Assembly: GCA_009360885.1 (NCBI GenBank)
Contig: SPEL01000008.1
Span: 62,001 to 126,000, forward strand
Reading direction: 5' to 3'
Length of the DNA stretch: 64,000 nt
Source of the DNA: Sphingobium sp.
Lineage (GTDB): Bacteria; Pseudomonadota; Alphaproteobacteria; Sphingomonadales; Sphingomonadaceae
In this document: piece by piece, positions 8,841 through 18,167 of the stretch
Position numbering within the stretch: position 1 is the stretch's first letter
Layout of the letters: every line of letters begins with the position of its first letter
The notes under the pieces: model-generated
Databases searched by the model: none
Seen by the model: only the letters and a program-made list of their open reading frames with translations
What the model was told of the DNA's origin: nothing
Made by a program: the position numbers and the translations under genes

Positions 8841-9701
8841 TTAGCTCCAGCTTGCCATGGGAGGGAGGCTCATCAAAATTGCTTCGATATTGCCGCCGGT
8901 TTTGAGGCCGAACAATGTTCCTCGGTCATGGACGAGGTTAAATTCGGCATAACGGCCGCGCCATTCCAGTTGTTGGGCCTTGTCGGCTTCATTCCATTGT
9001 GCCCCCATGCGTTTGCGCACAATGGGGGGGAAGGCTGCAAGGAAGGCATCGCCCACGGCGCGGGTGAAGGCGAAATTGGCATCAAAGGCCGCGTCATCCG
9101 GGCATTCCAGATGGTCATAGAAAATGCCGCCAACGCCGCGATGGACCCGACGATGGGGGATATAAAAATAATCGTCCGCCCATTGTTTGAAACGCGGATA
9201 ATGCGCCGGGTCATGGGCGTCGCAGGCCTGTTTCAGCACATCATGGAAAAATTCGGTATCCTCGGCATACGGGAGGGGCGGATTGAGGTCCGCCCCGCCG
9301 CCGAACCAGCTTTTGGTCGTGGTGAGGAAGCGCGTGTTCATATGGACGGCGGGCACATGCGGGTTCGCCATATGCGCGACGAGGCTGATTCCGGTGGCGA
9401 AAAATTCGGGGTTTTCGCTCGCGCCATTGATGGTTTTGGCGAATTCCGGGGCGAAGCTACCGCCTACGGTAGAGACGTTGACGCCGACCTTTTCAAACAC
9501 CTTACCCTTCATCACGCCGCGCACACCGCTGCCGCCTTCGCCGGGGGCTACGCCTTCGCCTTCGCGGTTCCATGGGGTGTAGGTGAAGCTGGCATTGCTA
9601 TTGGCTTCGCGCTCTATTGCTTCAAATTCCGCGCAAATGCGGTCCCGCAATCCTTCAAACCAGATACGCGCCTGTTCTTGCTGATCGTTAAGCGGCTTCA
9701 T
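8841..9701 (-). CDS. hemF: Oxygen-dependent coproporphyrinogen III oxidase
   Basis: Oxidatively decarboxylates coproporphyrinogen III to protoporphyrinogen IX in haem synthesis, using O2 and no metal. At 286 aa it has the family length, with the conserved WFGGGADLNP and GGIFYDHLE regions and the C-terminal FNLVHDRGTLFGLKTGGN block. The chosen ATG overlaps the trmL stop as ATGA; the frame is open to 9713. Placement beside the cytochrome bc1 genes fits a respiratory role. Confidence 0.95.
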   Translation of the reverse strand: MKPLNDQQEQARIWFEGLRDRICAEFEAIEREANSNASFTYTPWNREGEGVAPGEGGSGVRGVMKGKVFEKVGVNVSTVGGSFAPEFAKTINGASENPEFFATGISLVAHMANPHVPAVHMNTRFLTTTKSWFGGGADLNPPLPYAEDTEFFHDVLKQACDAHDPAHYPRFKQWADDYFYIPHRRVHRGVGGIFYDHLECPDDAAFDANFAFTRAVGDAFLAAFPPIVRKRMGAQWNEADKAQQLEWRGRYAEFNLVHDRGTLFGLKTGGNIEAILMSLPPMASWS

Positions 9702-10156
9702 TGCGGGTAACATCCTGTTTGTCGGAGAGCTTCGCCAAGGGCGATGCCTGCAGATACAGCAATATTCAAGGACCGAAAGCCGGCAGCCATCGGAATGCGC
9801 ACACGGGCATCGGCCCGGTCATGCACATCATCAGGCACGCCCGCACTTTCTGACCCCAGCAAAATGACATCCTGCGGAGTGAATGTCATTTCTGGCAGGC
9901 GCGTGGCGCCATGAGAAGTCAGCAGGACGATTCGTCTTTGCTGCTGCGCACAGGCATTGAAAAAAGCATCGGCGTTCAGATGACGGTTAATATCAGCCGA
10001 TGCGCCATAATCCATTGCGGCGCGCTGTAGCTGGCGATCAGACGCGGGAAAGCCGCATGGCATGATGATGTCCAGCGGCACCGAAAAACAGGCAGCCAGG
10101 CGAATGATAGTGCCAACATTGCCAGCAATATCAGGTTGGTGAAGGGCAATTCGCAT
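9698..10156 (-). CDS. trmL: tRNA (cytidine(34)-2'-O)-methyltransferase
   Basis: SPOUT-class methyltransferase of 152 aa that 2'-O-methylates the wobble base of tRNA-Leu isoacceptors. Seen are the N-terminal HQPDIAGNVGTIIRLAACF motif, the GSESAGVPDD SAM-knot segment and the SLNIAVSAGIALGEALRQTG C-terminus. The open frame extends upstream to 10318, but MRIALHQP is the usual family N-terminus, so I start at 10156; no clear ribosome site precedes it. It is coupled to hemF. Confidence 0.9.
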   Translation of the reverse strand: MRIALHQPDIAGNVGTIIRLAACFSVPLDIIMPCGFPASDRQLQRAAMDYGASADINRHLNADAFFNACAQQQRRIVLLTSHGATRLPEMTFTPQDVILLGSESAGVPDDVHDRADARVRIPMAAGFRSLNIAVSAGIALGEALRQTGCYPQ

Positions 10157-10557
10157 AGTGGCGGGATAGTAAAATCCATCCTTTCTGTCACGACATTGTA
10201 AAACTAATTCCCCGAATTTGAAGTCTGTTCCATTATTCGGCGGGTGCTGAACGCATTTCAGCATCATCGGTGGCGGCGGTAATATTCCGTTTTTGATGGC
10301 TGATAGGCCTTTCAACATTTGCGTGAAGCTATAGCGATGCGGGAGGCAAATATTGGGAACAAAATATTAGGGAAAAATGCGTCTGGCAAAAACGGGCTAT
10401 GGGCGTTATCACAATATGAGGTTTGGACCGGAAGAGGGGGCCGTCGGTCAATGATAGGCTGATTTTATCCCCTGCACAGGATGGCCATCCGCATAACGGA
10501 AAAAACCGGAAATCGGGAATCCCGATATTTCGGCAATGGAGAACAGGGGTTGAATGC
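10157..10557. promoter_or_regulatory. Divergent control region trmL / petABC
   Basis: About 400 bases lie between the divergent trmL and petA genes. No gene is convincing: an open frame runs in phase with petA from 10423 but its sequence is low in family likeness. An AT-rich inverted repeat, AATATT at 10349-10354 and again at 10363-10368, sits in a candidate petA promoter zone. I cannot assign the -35 and -10 boxes with confidence. Confidence 0.35.
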
Positions 10558-11142
10558 ATGGCGACACTCGAAGAAAGTGTGACCGGTCATCTGCCTGATG
10601 AAAATGGCCCTCAGGATAATGGGGGGGTCCGCAGGCGGGATTTCATTAACATAGCGGCGGTTAGCTTCGCCGGGGCGGGCGGTGTTGTTGCGCTATTGCC
10701 GCTCATCAACCAGATGAACCCCAGCGCTGATGTGCTGGCGCTTGCATCGACCGAGGTCGATATTTCCGCAATAGAGCCGGGGCAGTCGATCAAGACGACA
10801 TTCCGCAGCCAGCCTTTGTTCGTTCGGCATCTGACGGCTGATGAAATCGCCAAGGCCGATGCGGTGGATGTAAAAAGCCTGCGTGATCCGCAAACTCTGG
10901 AAGAACGCACCGTTGACGGGCGCAAGGAATGGCTGATTACTATGGGGGTTTGCACCCATTTGGGTTGTGTTCCGCTGGGGGCTGGTGAAGGGGAGAATAA
11001 GGGTGAGTTTGGGGGCTATTTTTGCCCTTGCCATGGCTCGCATTATGATACCGCCGCCCGCATCCGTAAGGGGCCTGCGCCTACCAATCTGGTTGTGCCG
11101 CCCTACAGCTTCACCACCGACACATCCATTTTAGTGGGCTGA
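10558..11142 (+). CDS. petA: Ubiquinol-cytochrome c reductase Rieske subunit
   Basis: The iron-sulfur subunit of complex III, 194 aa, anchored in the inner membrane with its cluster head in the periplasm. A Tat-type RRRDF sequence (residues 25-29) precedes the single membrane helix. The Rieske ligands are C132 and H134 in CTHLGC and C156 and H159 in CPCHGSH, with C137 and C158 forming the expected disulfide. The start at 10558 lies behind an AGGGG site. First gene of petABC, followed by petB after 11 bases. Confidence 0.95.
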   Translation: MATLEESVTGHLPDENGPQDNGGVRRRDFINIAAVSFAGAGGVVALLPLINQMNPSADVLALASTEVDISAIEPGQSIKTTFRSQPLFVRHLTADEIAKADAVDVKSLRDPQTLEERTVDGRKEWLITMGVCTHLGCVPLGAGEGENKGEFGGYFCPCHGSHYDTAARIRKGPAPTNLVVPPYSFTTDTSILVG

Positions 11143-11153
11143 GGAGAGAACTA

Positions 11154-12491
11154 ATGAGTTTCCCTTGGGCGAAAGAATATACCCCAAAAGCGCCGGTGAT
11201 GAAGTGGATTGACGATCGTCTCCCCTTGCCGCGTTTCGTCTATAATGCTGTTGGCGGGGGCTACCCTGTGCCGCGTAACCTGAACTTCTTCTGGAATTTC
11301 GGGATATTATCGGGCCTTGCGCTGGTTATTCAGATTGTTACCGGCATCGTTATGGCGATGCATTATGGTGCCAATGATCTGGTTGCGTTCTGGACTGTTG
11401 AACATACGATGCGCGATGTGAACGGAGGCTGGCTGCTGCGTTATGCGCATGCCAATGGCGCCAGTTTCTTCTTCATCGTCATATATCTCCATATATTTCG
11501 CGGCCTTTATTATGGCAGTTACAAGGCCCCGCGGGAAATGGTGTGGCTGCTCGGCCTTGTCATCTTCCTGCTGATGATGGCGACCGCCTTCATGGGTTAT
11601 GTGCTGCCATGGGGACAAATGAGCTATTGGGGCGCGAAGGTCATCACCGGCCTGTTTGGCGCTATTCCGGTAGTGGGGGAACCGATCCAGACATGGTTGC
11701 TGGGTGGTTTTGCGCCGGGTAATGCGGCGCTCAATCGCTTCTTCTCGCTCCATTATTTGCTGCCCTTTGTGATTGTGGGTGTTGTCATCCTCCATATCTG
11801 GGCGCTGCATATCCCCGGTTCCTCGAACCCTACCGGGGTTGAGGTAAAGGGGCCGCAGGATACCATTCCCTTCCACCCTTATTATACGGCGAAGGATGGT
11901 TTCGGGGCGGGCCTATTCTTCATCGCTTTTGCGACGATGGTCTATTTCGCGCCGAATTTCCTCGGTCACCCGGATAATTATATCGAAGCCAATCCGCTAT
12001 CGACCCCCGCGCATATCGTGCCGGAATGGTATTTTTGGCCATTTTACGCGATTTTGCGGGCATTCACGGTTGATTTCTTCTTTGTGCCCGCCAAGCTGCT
12101 CGGTGTGCTGGCGATGTTTGCATCCATCCTGCTACTGTTCTTCCTGCCGTGGCTCGATACTTCGCCGGTGCGTTCTGGCAATTATCGCCCGCTGTTCAAG
12201 AAGTTCTACATCATATTGCTGATTGATGTGCTGGTGCTGGGCTATTGCGGTGGTGCGCCGGCGGAAGAGCCTTATGTGATGATTTCGCAAGTGGCTGCGG
12301 CTTATTATTTCGCGCACTTCCTTATCATCCTGCCGCTCATCGCCAAGATGGAAACGCCGCTGCCGCTGCCCGGTTCAATTACCGAAGCAGTGCTGGCGAA
12401 ACATGCTGGCGATGATGGCCTGCCGGTGAAGGATGATGAGCCAGCCGTAATTGCAACCGGGGATGAAACCGCCCCGCAACCAGCAGCATAA
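11154..12491 (+). CDS. petB: Cytochrome b of the bc1 complex
   Basis: A 445-aa membrane subunit of complex III with the eight-helix cytochrome b fold. Conserved features include [10 protein letters not shown]-like N-terminus, haem-ligand histidines in helices B and D (for example [11 protein letters not shown] and LHYLLPF), the [16 protein letters not shown] Qo-site segment and the PEWYF motif at the Qo site. The ~45-residue C-terminal extension is polar. AGGAGAG precedes the ATG. It is not fused to cytochrome c1, which follows as a separate gene. Confidence 0.97.
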   Translation: MSFPWAKEYTPKAPVMKWIDDRLPLPRFVYNAVGGGYPVPRNLNFFWNFGILSGLALVIQIVTGIVMAMHYGANDLVAFWTVEHTMRDVNGGWLLRYAHANGASFFFIVIYLHIFRGLYYGSYKAPREMVWLLGLVIFLLMMATAFMGYVLPWGQMSYWGAKVITGLFGAIPVVGEPIQTWLLGGFAPGNAALNRFFSLHYLLPFVIVGVVILHIWALHIPGSSNPTGVEVKGPQDTIPFHPYYTAKDGFGAGLFFIAFATMVYFAPNFLGHPDNYIEANPLSTPAHIVPEWYFWPFYAILRAFTVDFFFVPAKLLGVLAMFASILLLFFLPWLDTSPVRSGNYRPLFKKFYIILLIDVLVLGYCGGAPAEEPYVMISQVAAAYYFAHFLIILPLIAKMETPLPLPGSITEAVLAKHAGDDGLPVKDDEPAVIATGDETAPQPAA

Positions 12492-12504
12492 GGGAGGGCA
12501 GACA

Positions 12505-13350
12505 ATGGTACGTTTTGGTGCATTTTTAGTCGGCCTGTTCTTTTCCGGCTGGTTGCTGATTTCCTTCATCATGGGCGCAATTGCCTATGTGACGGAGCCT
12601 GCTTCGCCCACGGCGGAGCATGAATTCCACCTGACGCCAAAGCATGTGTCCTTCAGCTTTGACGGTCCGCTGGGGCGCTATGACAAGCAGCAGCTTCAGC
12701 GCGGTTTTCAGGTGTATAAAGAGGTCTGCGCGGCCTGTCACAGCCTGAAATTCGTGGCGTTTCGTGATCTTGCGGCCCTTGGCTATAATGAGGCTGAGAT
12801 AAAGGCGATTGCGAAAGACTGGCCACTCAAAACGCCGGATGTAGACCCTGCAACAGGTGAAATATCCACGCGTGATGGCGTTCCTTCCGATCACTTCCCT
12901 AAGCCTTTCGCCAATAATGTGGCGGCGGCCGCTGCGAATAATAATGCCATCCCGCCTGATCTTTCGCTAATGGCGAAGGCACGGCACCATGGTTCGGCTT
13001 ATATCTATTCGTTGATGACCGGCTATAAGGATCAGCCAGCCGAGCTATTACGGAAATTCCCCGATAGCAAAACGCCGGAGGGCCTGTATTACAACCCCTA
13101 TTTCGCCAATCTCAATCTGGCGATGGCGCCGCCTTTGTCTATGGATGGTCAGGTAACTTATGGTGCGGGGCAACCTGAACCGACGGTTGACCAGATGGCG
13201 AAGGATGTTTCCGCATTCCTCACATGGACTGCGGAACCAAAGATGGAAAACCGCAAGAGCGCAGGCGTAGCGGTATTATTCTTCCTGATTATTGCAACAG
13301 CTCTGGCCTATATGTCTTATCGGAACATCTGGGCAGATCAGAAGCATTGA
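12505..13350 (+). CDS. petC: Cytochrome c1
   Basis: Periplasmic c-type haem subunit of complex III, 281 aa, which hands electrons from the Rieske protein to cytochrome c. A hydrophobic N-terminal segment exports it, the haem site is C75-A-A-C78-H79, the methionine ligand is in LAMAPPLS, and a C-terminal helix (about residues 250-270) anchors it. AGGGAGGG precedes the ATG at 12505, 13 bases past petB. An earlier in-frame start overlaps petB and is unlikely. Confidence 0.95.
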   Translation: MVRFGAFLVGLFFSGWLLISFIMGAIAYVTEPASPTAEHEFHLTPKHVSFSFDGPLGRYDKQQLQRGFQVYKEVCAACHSLKFVAFRDLAALGYNEAEIKAIAKDWPLKTPDVDPATGEISTRDGVPSDHFPKPFANNVAAAAANNNAIPPDLSLMAKARHHGSAYIYSLMTGYKDQPAELLRKFPDSKTPEGLYYNPYFANLNLAMAPPLSMDGQVTYGAGQPEPTVDQMAKDVSAFLTWTAEPKMENRKSAGVAVLFFLIIATALAYMSYRNIWADQKH

Positions 13351-13393
13351 CAGGAACTTGCCCTGTTATTGTGCGGGGTAGCTAAAAGGATAT

Positions 13394-13431
13394 GAGAGGG
13401 GCGCGGGGCTATTGGCCTACGCGCCTCTTTC
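13394..13431 (+). terminator. Probable terminator of petABC
   Basis: Twelve-bp stem (13394-13405 with 13420-13431, some G-T pairs) 43 bases past the petC stop. The right arm contains a T-rich stretch but there is no clean T tract after it. The rest of 13351-13622 shows no gene. Confidence 0.45.
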
Positions 13432-13622
13432 TCATGGGGAGGGGTGGAAAGGTCGCCGTGCCGGGAAAAGTCGCCATGCTATGTGCTGAATATGGTGTGG
13501 GGCGAAGGGAAGGCGGAGTTTCACGCAAAATGCACGCAAGGATTGGGTGCCGCTGTCCTGATGATAAGTGCCCTGATGTCCTAAGGCAAAACCCCGCCAA
13601 TCCGGTGGACTGACGGGGCTTA

Positions 13623-13697
13623 TGGTGGGCGTAGCAAGGATTGAACTTGCGACCCCTACGATGTCAACATAGTGCTCTACCACTGAGCTATACGCCC
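13623..13697 (-). tRNA. tRNA-Val (GAC)
   Basis: On the minus strand the sequence folds as a complete cloverleaf: acceptor GGGCGTA pairs with TACGCCC, the anticodon loop reads TTGACAT with anticodon GAC, and the T-loop is TTCAATC. The CCA end is encoded (13623-13625). It decodes GUC/GUU valine codons. Confidence 0.95.
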
Positions 13698-13800
13698 GTA
13701 AGGTGTGGTGGCTGTTAGCTGTGATCCAGCATTTGTGCAAGAGGTGAATCGGGCGTAGAAGTATTTTTTGAATAATTTCCAGAGTCGCTGGGGGGCGAAT

Positions 13801-15153
13801 ATGGCAGTAATTGTTTCACCATCGCGTGATCGGGAAGGGGGTAAGGCCGTTCAGCCTGTTTCCCCGCCTTGGTATCGGCATCTTTATGTTCAGGTTCTGA
13901 TTGCTATTGCGGCTGGTGTTGCGCTGGGGGTGTTTGCCCCGCACACCGGGGAAATGATGCAGCCTCTGGGGGAGGCCTTCATCAAGCTGGTGAAGATGAT
14001 TATCGCGCCGGTAATCTTCCTGACCGTTGTTACCGGCATTGGCGGGATGAGTGAATTATCCGGCGTGGGGCGTGTCGCGGGCAAGGCCTTTTTCTATTTT
14101 ATAACGGTGTCTACGCTTGCTCTGTTTGTCGGGCTGATTGTTGCCAATGTGGTGCAGCCCGGTGCGAATATGCATATTGACCCGGCGACAATGGATGGCG
14201 CGAGCGTCGCCCAATATGCCGAAAAAGCGCATGAAAGCACTCTCACAGCCTTTTTGCTGAATATCATTCCAGCGACATTGGTGGCGGCTGTAGCGGACGG
14301 CAATATATTGCAGGTGCTGTTTGTTGCGATCCTCTTTGGCATCTCCCTGACGTTGATCGGCGAAAAGGCGCAGCCGCTCATGACGCTGTTCGATTCCGCC
14401 AGCCATGCTGTATTTCGTCTGGTGGCGATATTGATGAAGGCTGCGCCCATTGGGGCCTTTGGCGCGATGGCCTTTACCATTGGCAAATATGGACTGGGGA
14501 CCTTAGCGAATCTGGCCGCATTGGTGGCGACATTCTATTTAACGTCCATATTTTTCGTGCTGGTGGTACTGGGGCTGATTGCCCGTATGACGGGGTTTTC
14601 CATCTGGCGTCTGCTGGTCTATTTGCGGTCGGAATTGCTGCTGGTTTTGGGGACATCTTCGTCTGAGGCTGCCTTGCCCAGCCTCATTGAGAAGATGGAA
14701 CGGGCTGGCTGTGAAAAAAGCGTTGTCGGGCTGGTTGTGCCAACCGGCTACAGCTTTAACCTTGACGGCACGAATATCTATATGACGATGGCGGCCTTGT
14801 TCATTGCACAGGCTTTTGATGTTGAACTGACGATCATGCAGCAACTGGGCTTGCTCTTTGTCGCGATGATTAGTTCCAAGGGCGCGGCGGGCGTTACCGG
14901 CGCAGGGTTTATCACTCTGGCCGCGACGCTGGCCATTGTGCCATCGGTGCCAGTGGCGGGTATGGCGCTGATATTGGGCGTTGATCGCTTCATGAGCGAA
15001 TGCCGCAGCCTCACCAACTTCATTGGCAATGCGGTGGCGACCGTCGTTGTTTCGGCATGGGAAGGGAAGCTGGACCGTGGGCGTCTTAATGCGGTGATGA
15101 GCGGCAAAGAGGTGCCGCCGACAGAAGATATGGAAACGATCATCCCCGATTGA
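13801..15153 (+). CDS. dctA: C4-dicarboxylate:cation symporter
   Basis: A 450-aa inner-membrane transporter of the DAACS (SLC1-like) family that imports succinate, fumarate or malate with protons or sodium. The signature regions are present: the serine-rich re-entrant loop TSSSEAALP, the [18 protein letters not shown] segment and a second loop around [13 protein letters not shown]. These match DctA better than glutamate symporters. The ATG at 13801 has a GGGGGG site; the frame is open to 13768. It is transcribed alone and ends in a hairpin terminator. Confidence 0.9.
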   Translation: MAVIVSPSRDREGGKAVQPVSPPWYRHLYVQVLIAIAAGVALGVFAPHTGEMMQPLGEAFIKLVKMIIAPVIFLTVVTGIGGMSELSGVGRVAGKAFFYFITVSTLALFVGLIVANVVQPGANMHIDPATMDGASVAQYAEKAHESTLTAFLLNIIPATLVAAVADGNILQVLFVAILFGISLTLIGEKAQPLMTLFDSASHAVFRLVAILMKAAPIGAFGAMAFTIGKYGLGTLANLAALVATFYLTSIFFVLVVLGLIARMTGFSIWRLLVYLRSELLLVLGTSSSEAALPSLIEKMERAGCEKSVVGLVVPTGYSFNLDGTNIYMTMAALFIAQAFDVELTIMQQLGLLFVAMISSKGAAGVTGAGFITLAATLAIVPSVPVAGMALILGVDRFMSECRSLTNFIGNAVATVVVSAWEGKLDRGRLNAVMSGKEVPPTEDMETIIPD

Positions 15154-15215
15154 TCTGGCCTGATTGATCTGGACCGACTGATATGAAACGCCACAGATGG
15201 GCGAATAGCAAATGG

Positions 15216-15240
15216 GCAGGGGAGGGCATACCTCTCCTGC
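15216..15240 (+). terminator. Terminator of dctA
   Basis: Perfect 10-bp stem (15216-15225 with 15231-15240, one G-T pair) with a 5-base loop, followed by a T-rich stretch. It lies between the convergent dctA and cpdR genes and may serve both. Confidence 0.6.
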
Positions 15241-15328
15241 GTCCTTCTTTATTCAGTGCTTATGGCCAGATGAAGACGATAGTCGGGGCCGTTTAATCAG
15301 CCCCGTGAGAACAAGCTCCATCGCCTTG

Positions 15329-15700
15329 TTAGCCGCGCGCACTTTCCAGACCAAACATGCGGTCAACCTCCAGAACCAGATCCCGCAGGTGAAAGGGCTT
15401 GGATAATATCTTGGCCTGCGGCACGGCCTTGCCGGCCTTCAGCGTCACCGCAGCGAAGCCGGTGATGAACATCACTCGCATATCGGGCGCGATTTTCGCG
15501 GCGAGCTGCGCCAGTTCAATGCCATCCATTTCCGGCATCACAATGTCGGTCAACAGCAGATCGAATCGCTCCGTTTCCAGCAGAGGCAGAGCCGCCGTGC
15601 CACGATCAACCGAAACGACATCATAGCCAGATCGTTCCAGCGCTCGCGCCAGATATTGGCGCATTGCATCCTCATCTTCTGCCAGCAAAATACGAACCAT
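15329..15700 (-). CDS. cpdR: Single-domain response regulator CpdR
   Basis: A 123-aa receiver domain with no output domain. Acidic pocket residues (E8, D9), the phospho-acceptor D52 in LLLTDIVMPEMDG, and the conserved Thr and Lys (FITG, LSKPF) are all visible. In alphaproteobacteria CpdR, when unphosphorylated, primes ClpXP for degradation of cell-cycle proteins and sits at the end of the CckA-ChpT phosphorelay. The CpdR call rests on length, overall likeness and its place next to the divergent N-formylglutamate amidohydrolase, a common sphingomonad arrangement. Confidence 0.82.
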   Translation of the reverse strand: MVRILLAEDEDAMRQYLARALERSGYDVVSVDRGTAALPLLETERFDLLLTDIVMPEMDGIELAQLAAKIAPDMRVMFITGFAAVTLKAGKAVPQAKILSKPFHLRDLVLEVDRMFGLESARG

Positions 15701-15890
15701 TAGCTCAGCAACCCTGTCTCAGATTAAACATATGGGGTGGCCCGACGGATGGGCCACTCCTTCTGGCCCAACTTATGCTTCCTATTTGTAGCTAAGCGCT
15801 TAACATGGTGATGAAAAAATTGAAATATATGTTTAAGATATAGAAAACACTCGTAAAATAAAGGATCTGACAACGGTTTTTTCAACGAGA

Positions 15891-16805
15891 ATGCCATGGG
15901 CTTGTGGCCCGATATACGCATTTCACCCCGGTAACGGGCGGGTAGGCGGGCAGAATATGGGGCCGGTTATGATATCGGTTCCCCATGCCGGACGGGCTTA
16001 TTCTGCCGCCATGGCGGACCGTAGCCGTGTTCCGCCAGAGCGATTGATGAAGTTGGAGGATCGTTATGCAGACAGGCTGATCGCGGGCTTGCTGGAATGC
16101 GGATATCCGGCATTGGTGGCGCATTTGCCGCGGGCGGTGATCGATCTTAACCGTGATCCGCGGGATATTGACCCTAAAATGATTGCGGATATTCCCCGGC
16201 ATCTGCCGATCATACAGACAGCGAAACAAAGGGCGGGGCTGGGCCTGTTCCCGCGCAGCCTGCCGCGCTATGGCGGGCTGTGGCGCGGGGCGATGTCGTG
16301 GGCTGAGGCAGAAGGTCGCATAAAATTAGGGCATGAAGCCTATCATCAGCGTCTGGCGGAGGCGCTGAATCATTGTGCGGCTTACCACGATCAAATCATA
16401 TTGATGGATGTGCATTCCATGCCTCCGCTTGCAACTATGCAGGGCGATGGCAAGAGGGCGGATGTGGTGGTTGGAGACCTTTACGGTGCATCGGCGTCGT
16501 CTCGTTTATCAGAAATTGCCCTGAATGTGGTGAAGGCGCATGGGCTGGTCGGGGCGCTCAATCAGCCTTACCCCGGCTCTTATGTTTTGGAGCGGCATGG
16601 CAGGCCGCTGAATGGGCGGCACGCGATACAGTTGGAAATATCGCGCGATCTCTATCTGGACGATAGCCTTGCTGAGCCGGGAGAAGGAATGGCGGCTATG
16701 CAGGTGCTGTTGGTTGATATGGCAGAGCAGCTAACAAGGGCCGTATCGAGGGAGCCAAGGACCAGTCGGGATGATGGCCATGGCTGGGCTTGTGCCGCGG
16801 AATAG
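15891..16805 (+). CDS. N-formylglutamate amidohydrolase family protein
   Basis: A 304-aa zinc-hydrolase-like protein of the N-formylglutamate amidohydrolase family, which releases formate from N-formylglutamate in histidine breakdown. Family blocks seen are ISVPHAGRAY, the acidic LEDRYADRL segment, VIDLNRDPRDIDP, MDVHSMPP and RHAIQLEISRDLYLD near the C-terminus. No other histidine-utilisation gene is nearby, so the true substrate in this genome is uncertain. Start at 15891 follows AACGAGA; the in-frame ATG at about 15957 is an alternative. Confidence 0.8.
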   Translation: MPWACGPIYAFHPGNGRVGGQNMGPVMISVPHAGRAYSAAMADRSRVPPERLMKLEDRYADRLIAGLLECGYPALVAHLPRAVIDLNRDPRDIDPKMIADIPRHLPIIQTAKQRAGLGLFPRSLPRYGGLWRGAMSWAEAEGRIKLGHEAYHQRLAEALNHCAAYHDQIILMDVHSMPPLATMQGDGKRADVVVGDLYGASASSRLSEIALNVVKAHGLVGALNQPYPGSYVLERHGRPLNGRHAIQLEISRDLYLDDSLAEPGEGMAAMQVLLVDMAEQLTRAVSREPRTSRDDGHGWACAAE

Positions 16806-16837
16806 CCGCTTTCACGGATATTCTTTCTATGCCCTAT

Positions 16838-16867
16838 AAAAAACCACCCTATGCGAGCATAGGGTGG
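16838..16867 (-). terminator. Intrinsic terminator of the candidate sRNA
   Basis: Near-perfect stem of 10-11 bp (16844-16854 with 16857-16867, CCACCCTATGC) followed on the minus strand by six Ts. It is not needed for sapC, which has its own terminator upstream at 17098-17132. It may also stop plus-strand readthrough from the amidohydrolase. Confidence 0.8.
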
Positions 16868-16941
16868 CCAGGTTCAGGGAGGAAACATCTTCAGCAGAAG
16901 ATGCCCATGCGGCACCAGAAAGGGGAACAAGTGCCAGCACA
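16838..16941 (-). ncRNA. Candidate trans-acting small RNA with anti-SD motif
   Basis: About 104 nt on the minus strand between a sigma70-like promoter and a strong intrinsic terminator, with no credible reading frame. In 5'-3' order the RNA would form a hairpin closed by GGCAC/GTGCC (arms 16931-16935 and 16911-16915), a perfect 7-bp hairpin (16886-16892 with 16897-16903), then an unpaired stretch containing TTTCCTCCC (about 16876-16885), which is complementary to ribosome-binding sites, and last the terminator. This layout is typical of alphaproteobacterial sRNAs of the suhB/alpha-r14 kind, but I cannot confirm membership. The 5' end is inferred from the promoter. Confidence 0.6.
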
Positions 16942-16947
16942 ATAGTA

Positions 16948-16976
16948 TAATTAGGGAAACTGTTGCCATTTTTCAA
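16948..16976 (-). promoter_or_regulatory. Sigma70-like promoter for the candidate sRNA
   Basis: On the minus strand TTGAAA (16971-16976) is followed after exactly 17 bases by TAATTA (16948-16953); TATACT overlaps just downstream. Transcription would start near 16941. The surrounding 16945-17100 region is AT-rich and carries no gene. Confidence 0.5.
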
Positions 16977-17097
16977 CTGTTGATCTGTTATATTATTCTG
17001 GTTGAAAAAATGACTTGACAATAAAATGGCTAAAAACTGCTGTTTTTGCGCATGATGCGGAGCAATAATTTTTCTTAAATCGATGCTTCAGTCAATC

Positions 17098-17132
17098 AAA
17101 AACGCCCCAATCCAGTCGAGGAAGGGGCGTTT
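17098..17132 (-). terminator. Terminator of sapC
   Basis: Nine-bp stem (17100-17108 with 17124-17132, AAACGCCCC) read on the minus strand into a five-T tract. It lies about 90 bases beyond the sapC stop. Confidence 0.75.
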
Positions 17133-17224
17133 CGTGATTTGAGAGAGCCGAGTCGCTCTGGCCGCTTATCAATGCCTTACGGCTGGCCCGGTCAGAACGC
17201 TATGCGTCCTGACCACAGAGCCTG

Positions 17225-18010
17225 TTAAGCAACCGGGGCTGGTTGCGGTGCAGGAAAATTAGGAACCTTGCCCTGATCGACCTGCTGCTGGAAAATATCC
17301 CGCATCAATTGCAGCGAGAAGAGGTGAGCGTAGATCAGCGGCAGCATGCCGTTCTGGTTGATCTTACGGAGCTGATCGCCACGCAGCTCACGCAGCTTTT
17401 CTTCATTCACCATGCCAAAGCCACGATAGATGAAGGGCTGGTCATTATTCGGCGTCTGAATAGCGACTTCGCCATCCATGATGAGGTCCATGTCCTTCAA
17501 ATCTTTCATGAACAGGCTGGTGCGATGGGCGGCCTGTTCAAATTCTTCGCAGAATTTCAGGATGTTCTGCGTCAGTTCGGTTGGCTGCTTGTCATCATTG
17601 AGTAGGGCTTCACCATCTTCGAACTCACCGATCCAATCTACGCTGGGGTCAAAGCAAAGCGACAGATCCTCATTATCCGGGCGCAGCTTAGCCAGCATCC
17701 ACGGATAGCGGCGGACATAGGCCGGGACATAGGCCTGTCCACGCAGCTTGCCATCATCATCCAGAAATACGTTGACGCCTTCGTTGAGGCCCATCAGCGC
17801 GAGGGGGACGGGGTCTTCGCCTGCGGAAAAGATAATCGGTACGAAACGCTGGGCCGCTGAAAATTCATCAATGGTCAGCGGAACGGCGTGCTGGTTTTTC
17901 AGGAAAGGGGCTGTGTCCACCTGACGCACGCGAAAATTGCCATGCTCATTGCTGTTGAGCGGAATGAGGTCATTGTAAAAAATGGGCAGATTATTGGGCG
18001 CGCTGGCCAT
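17225..18010 (-). CDS. SapC family protein
   Basis: A 261-aa soluble protein of the SapC family (Pfam SapC), common in sphingomonads and Caulobacter and often found near TonB receptors and tryptophan halogenases. Conserved-looking parts are the VPLTIDEFSAAQRFVPIIFS region, the AYVPAYVRRYPWML segment and the C-terminal YRGFGMVNEEKLRELRGD. There is no signal peptide. The name comes from a Campylobacter surface-layer locus, but the biochemical role is unknown. GGAGATA precedes the ATG. It is a single-gene unit with its own terminator. Confidence 0.85.
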   Translation of the reverse strand: MASAPNNLPIFYNDLIPLNSNEHGNFRVRQVDTAPFLKNQHAVPLTIDEFSAAQRFVPIIFSAGEDPVPLALMGLNEGVNVFLDDDGKLRGQAYVPAYVRRYPWMLAKLRPDNEDLSLCFDPSVDWIGEFEDGEALLNDDKQPTELTQNILKFCEEFEQAAHRTSLFMKDLKDMDLIMDGEVAIQTPNNDQPFIYRGFGMVNEEKLRELRGDQLRKINQNGMLPLIYAHLFSLQLMRDIFQQQVDQGKVPNFPAPQPAPVA

Positions 18011-18167
18011 AGAGTATCTCCGTTGATTTTAGCAGGCCCCCGAAACAGGCAGGCAGACCAGCTTTATACATGGTTTAGAATATTGAAACGGGGGTATGAA
18101 AGTAGAAATGTTGCATTTTTATGGAATAGATGGTCTTTAATTATTGCTAACACAGGCGATAATTGCC

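Noticed and set aside
10423-10557. In-frame N-terminal extension of petA
   Set aside because: Extra residues lack conservation features and would precede the Tat-type leader; the ATG at 10558 has a ribosome site.
13432-13740. Frame overlapping tRNA-Val on the minus strand
   Set aside because: It crosses the tRNA gene and has no support from family likeness.
16827-17021. Minus-strand frame of 64 codons in the sRNA region
   Set aside because: It would be translated through the terminator hairpin, has no ribosome site and looks like chance.
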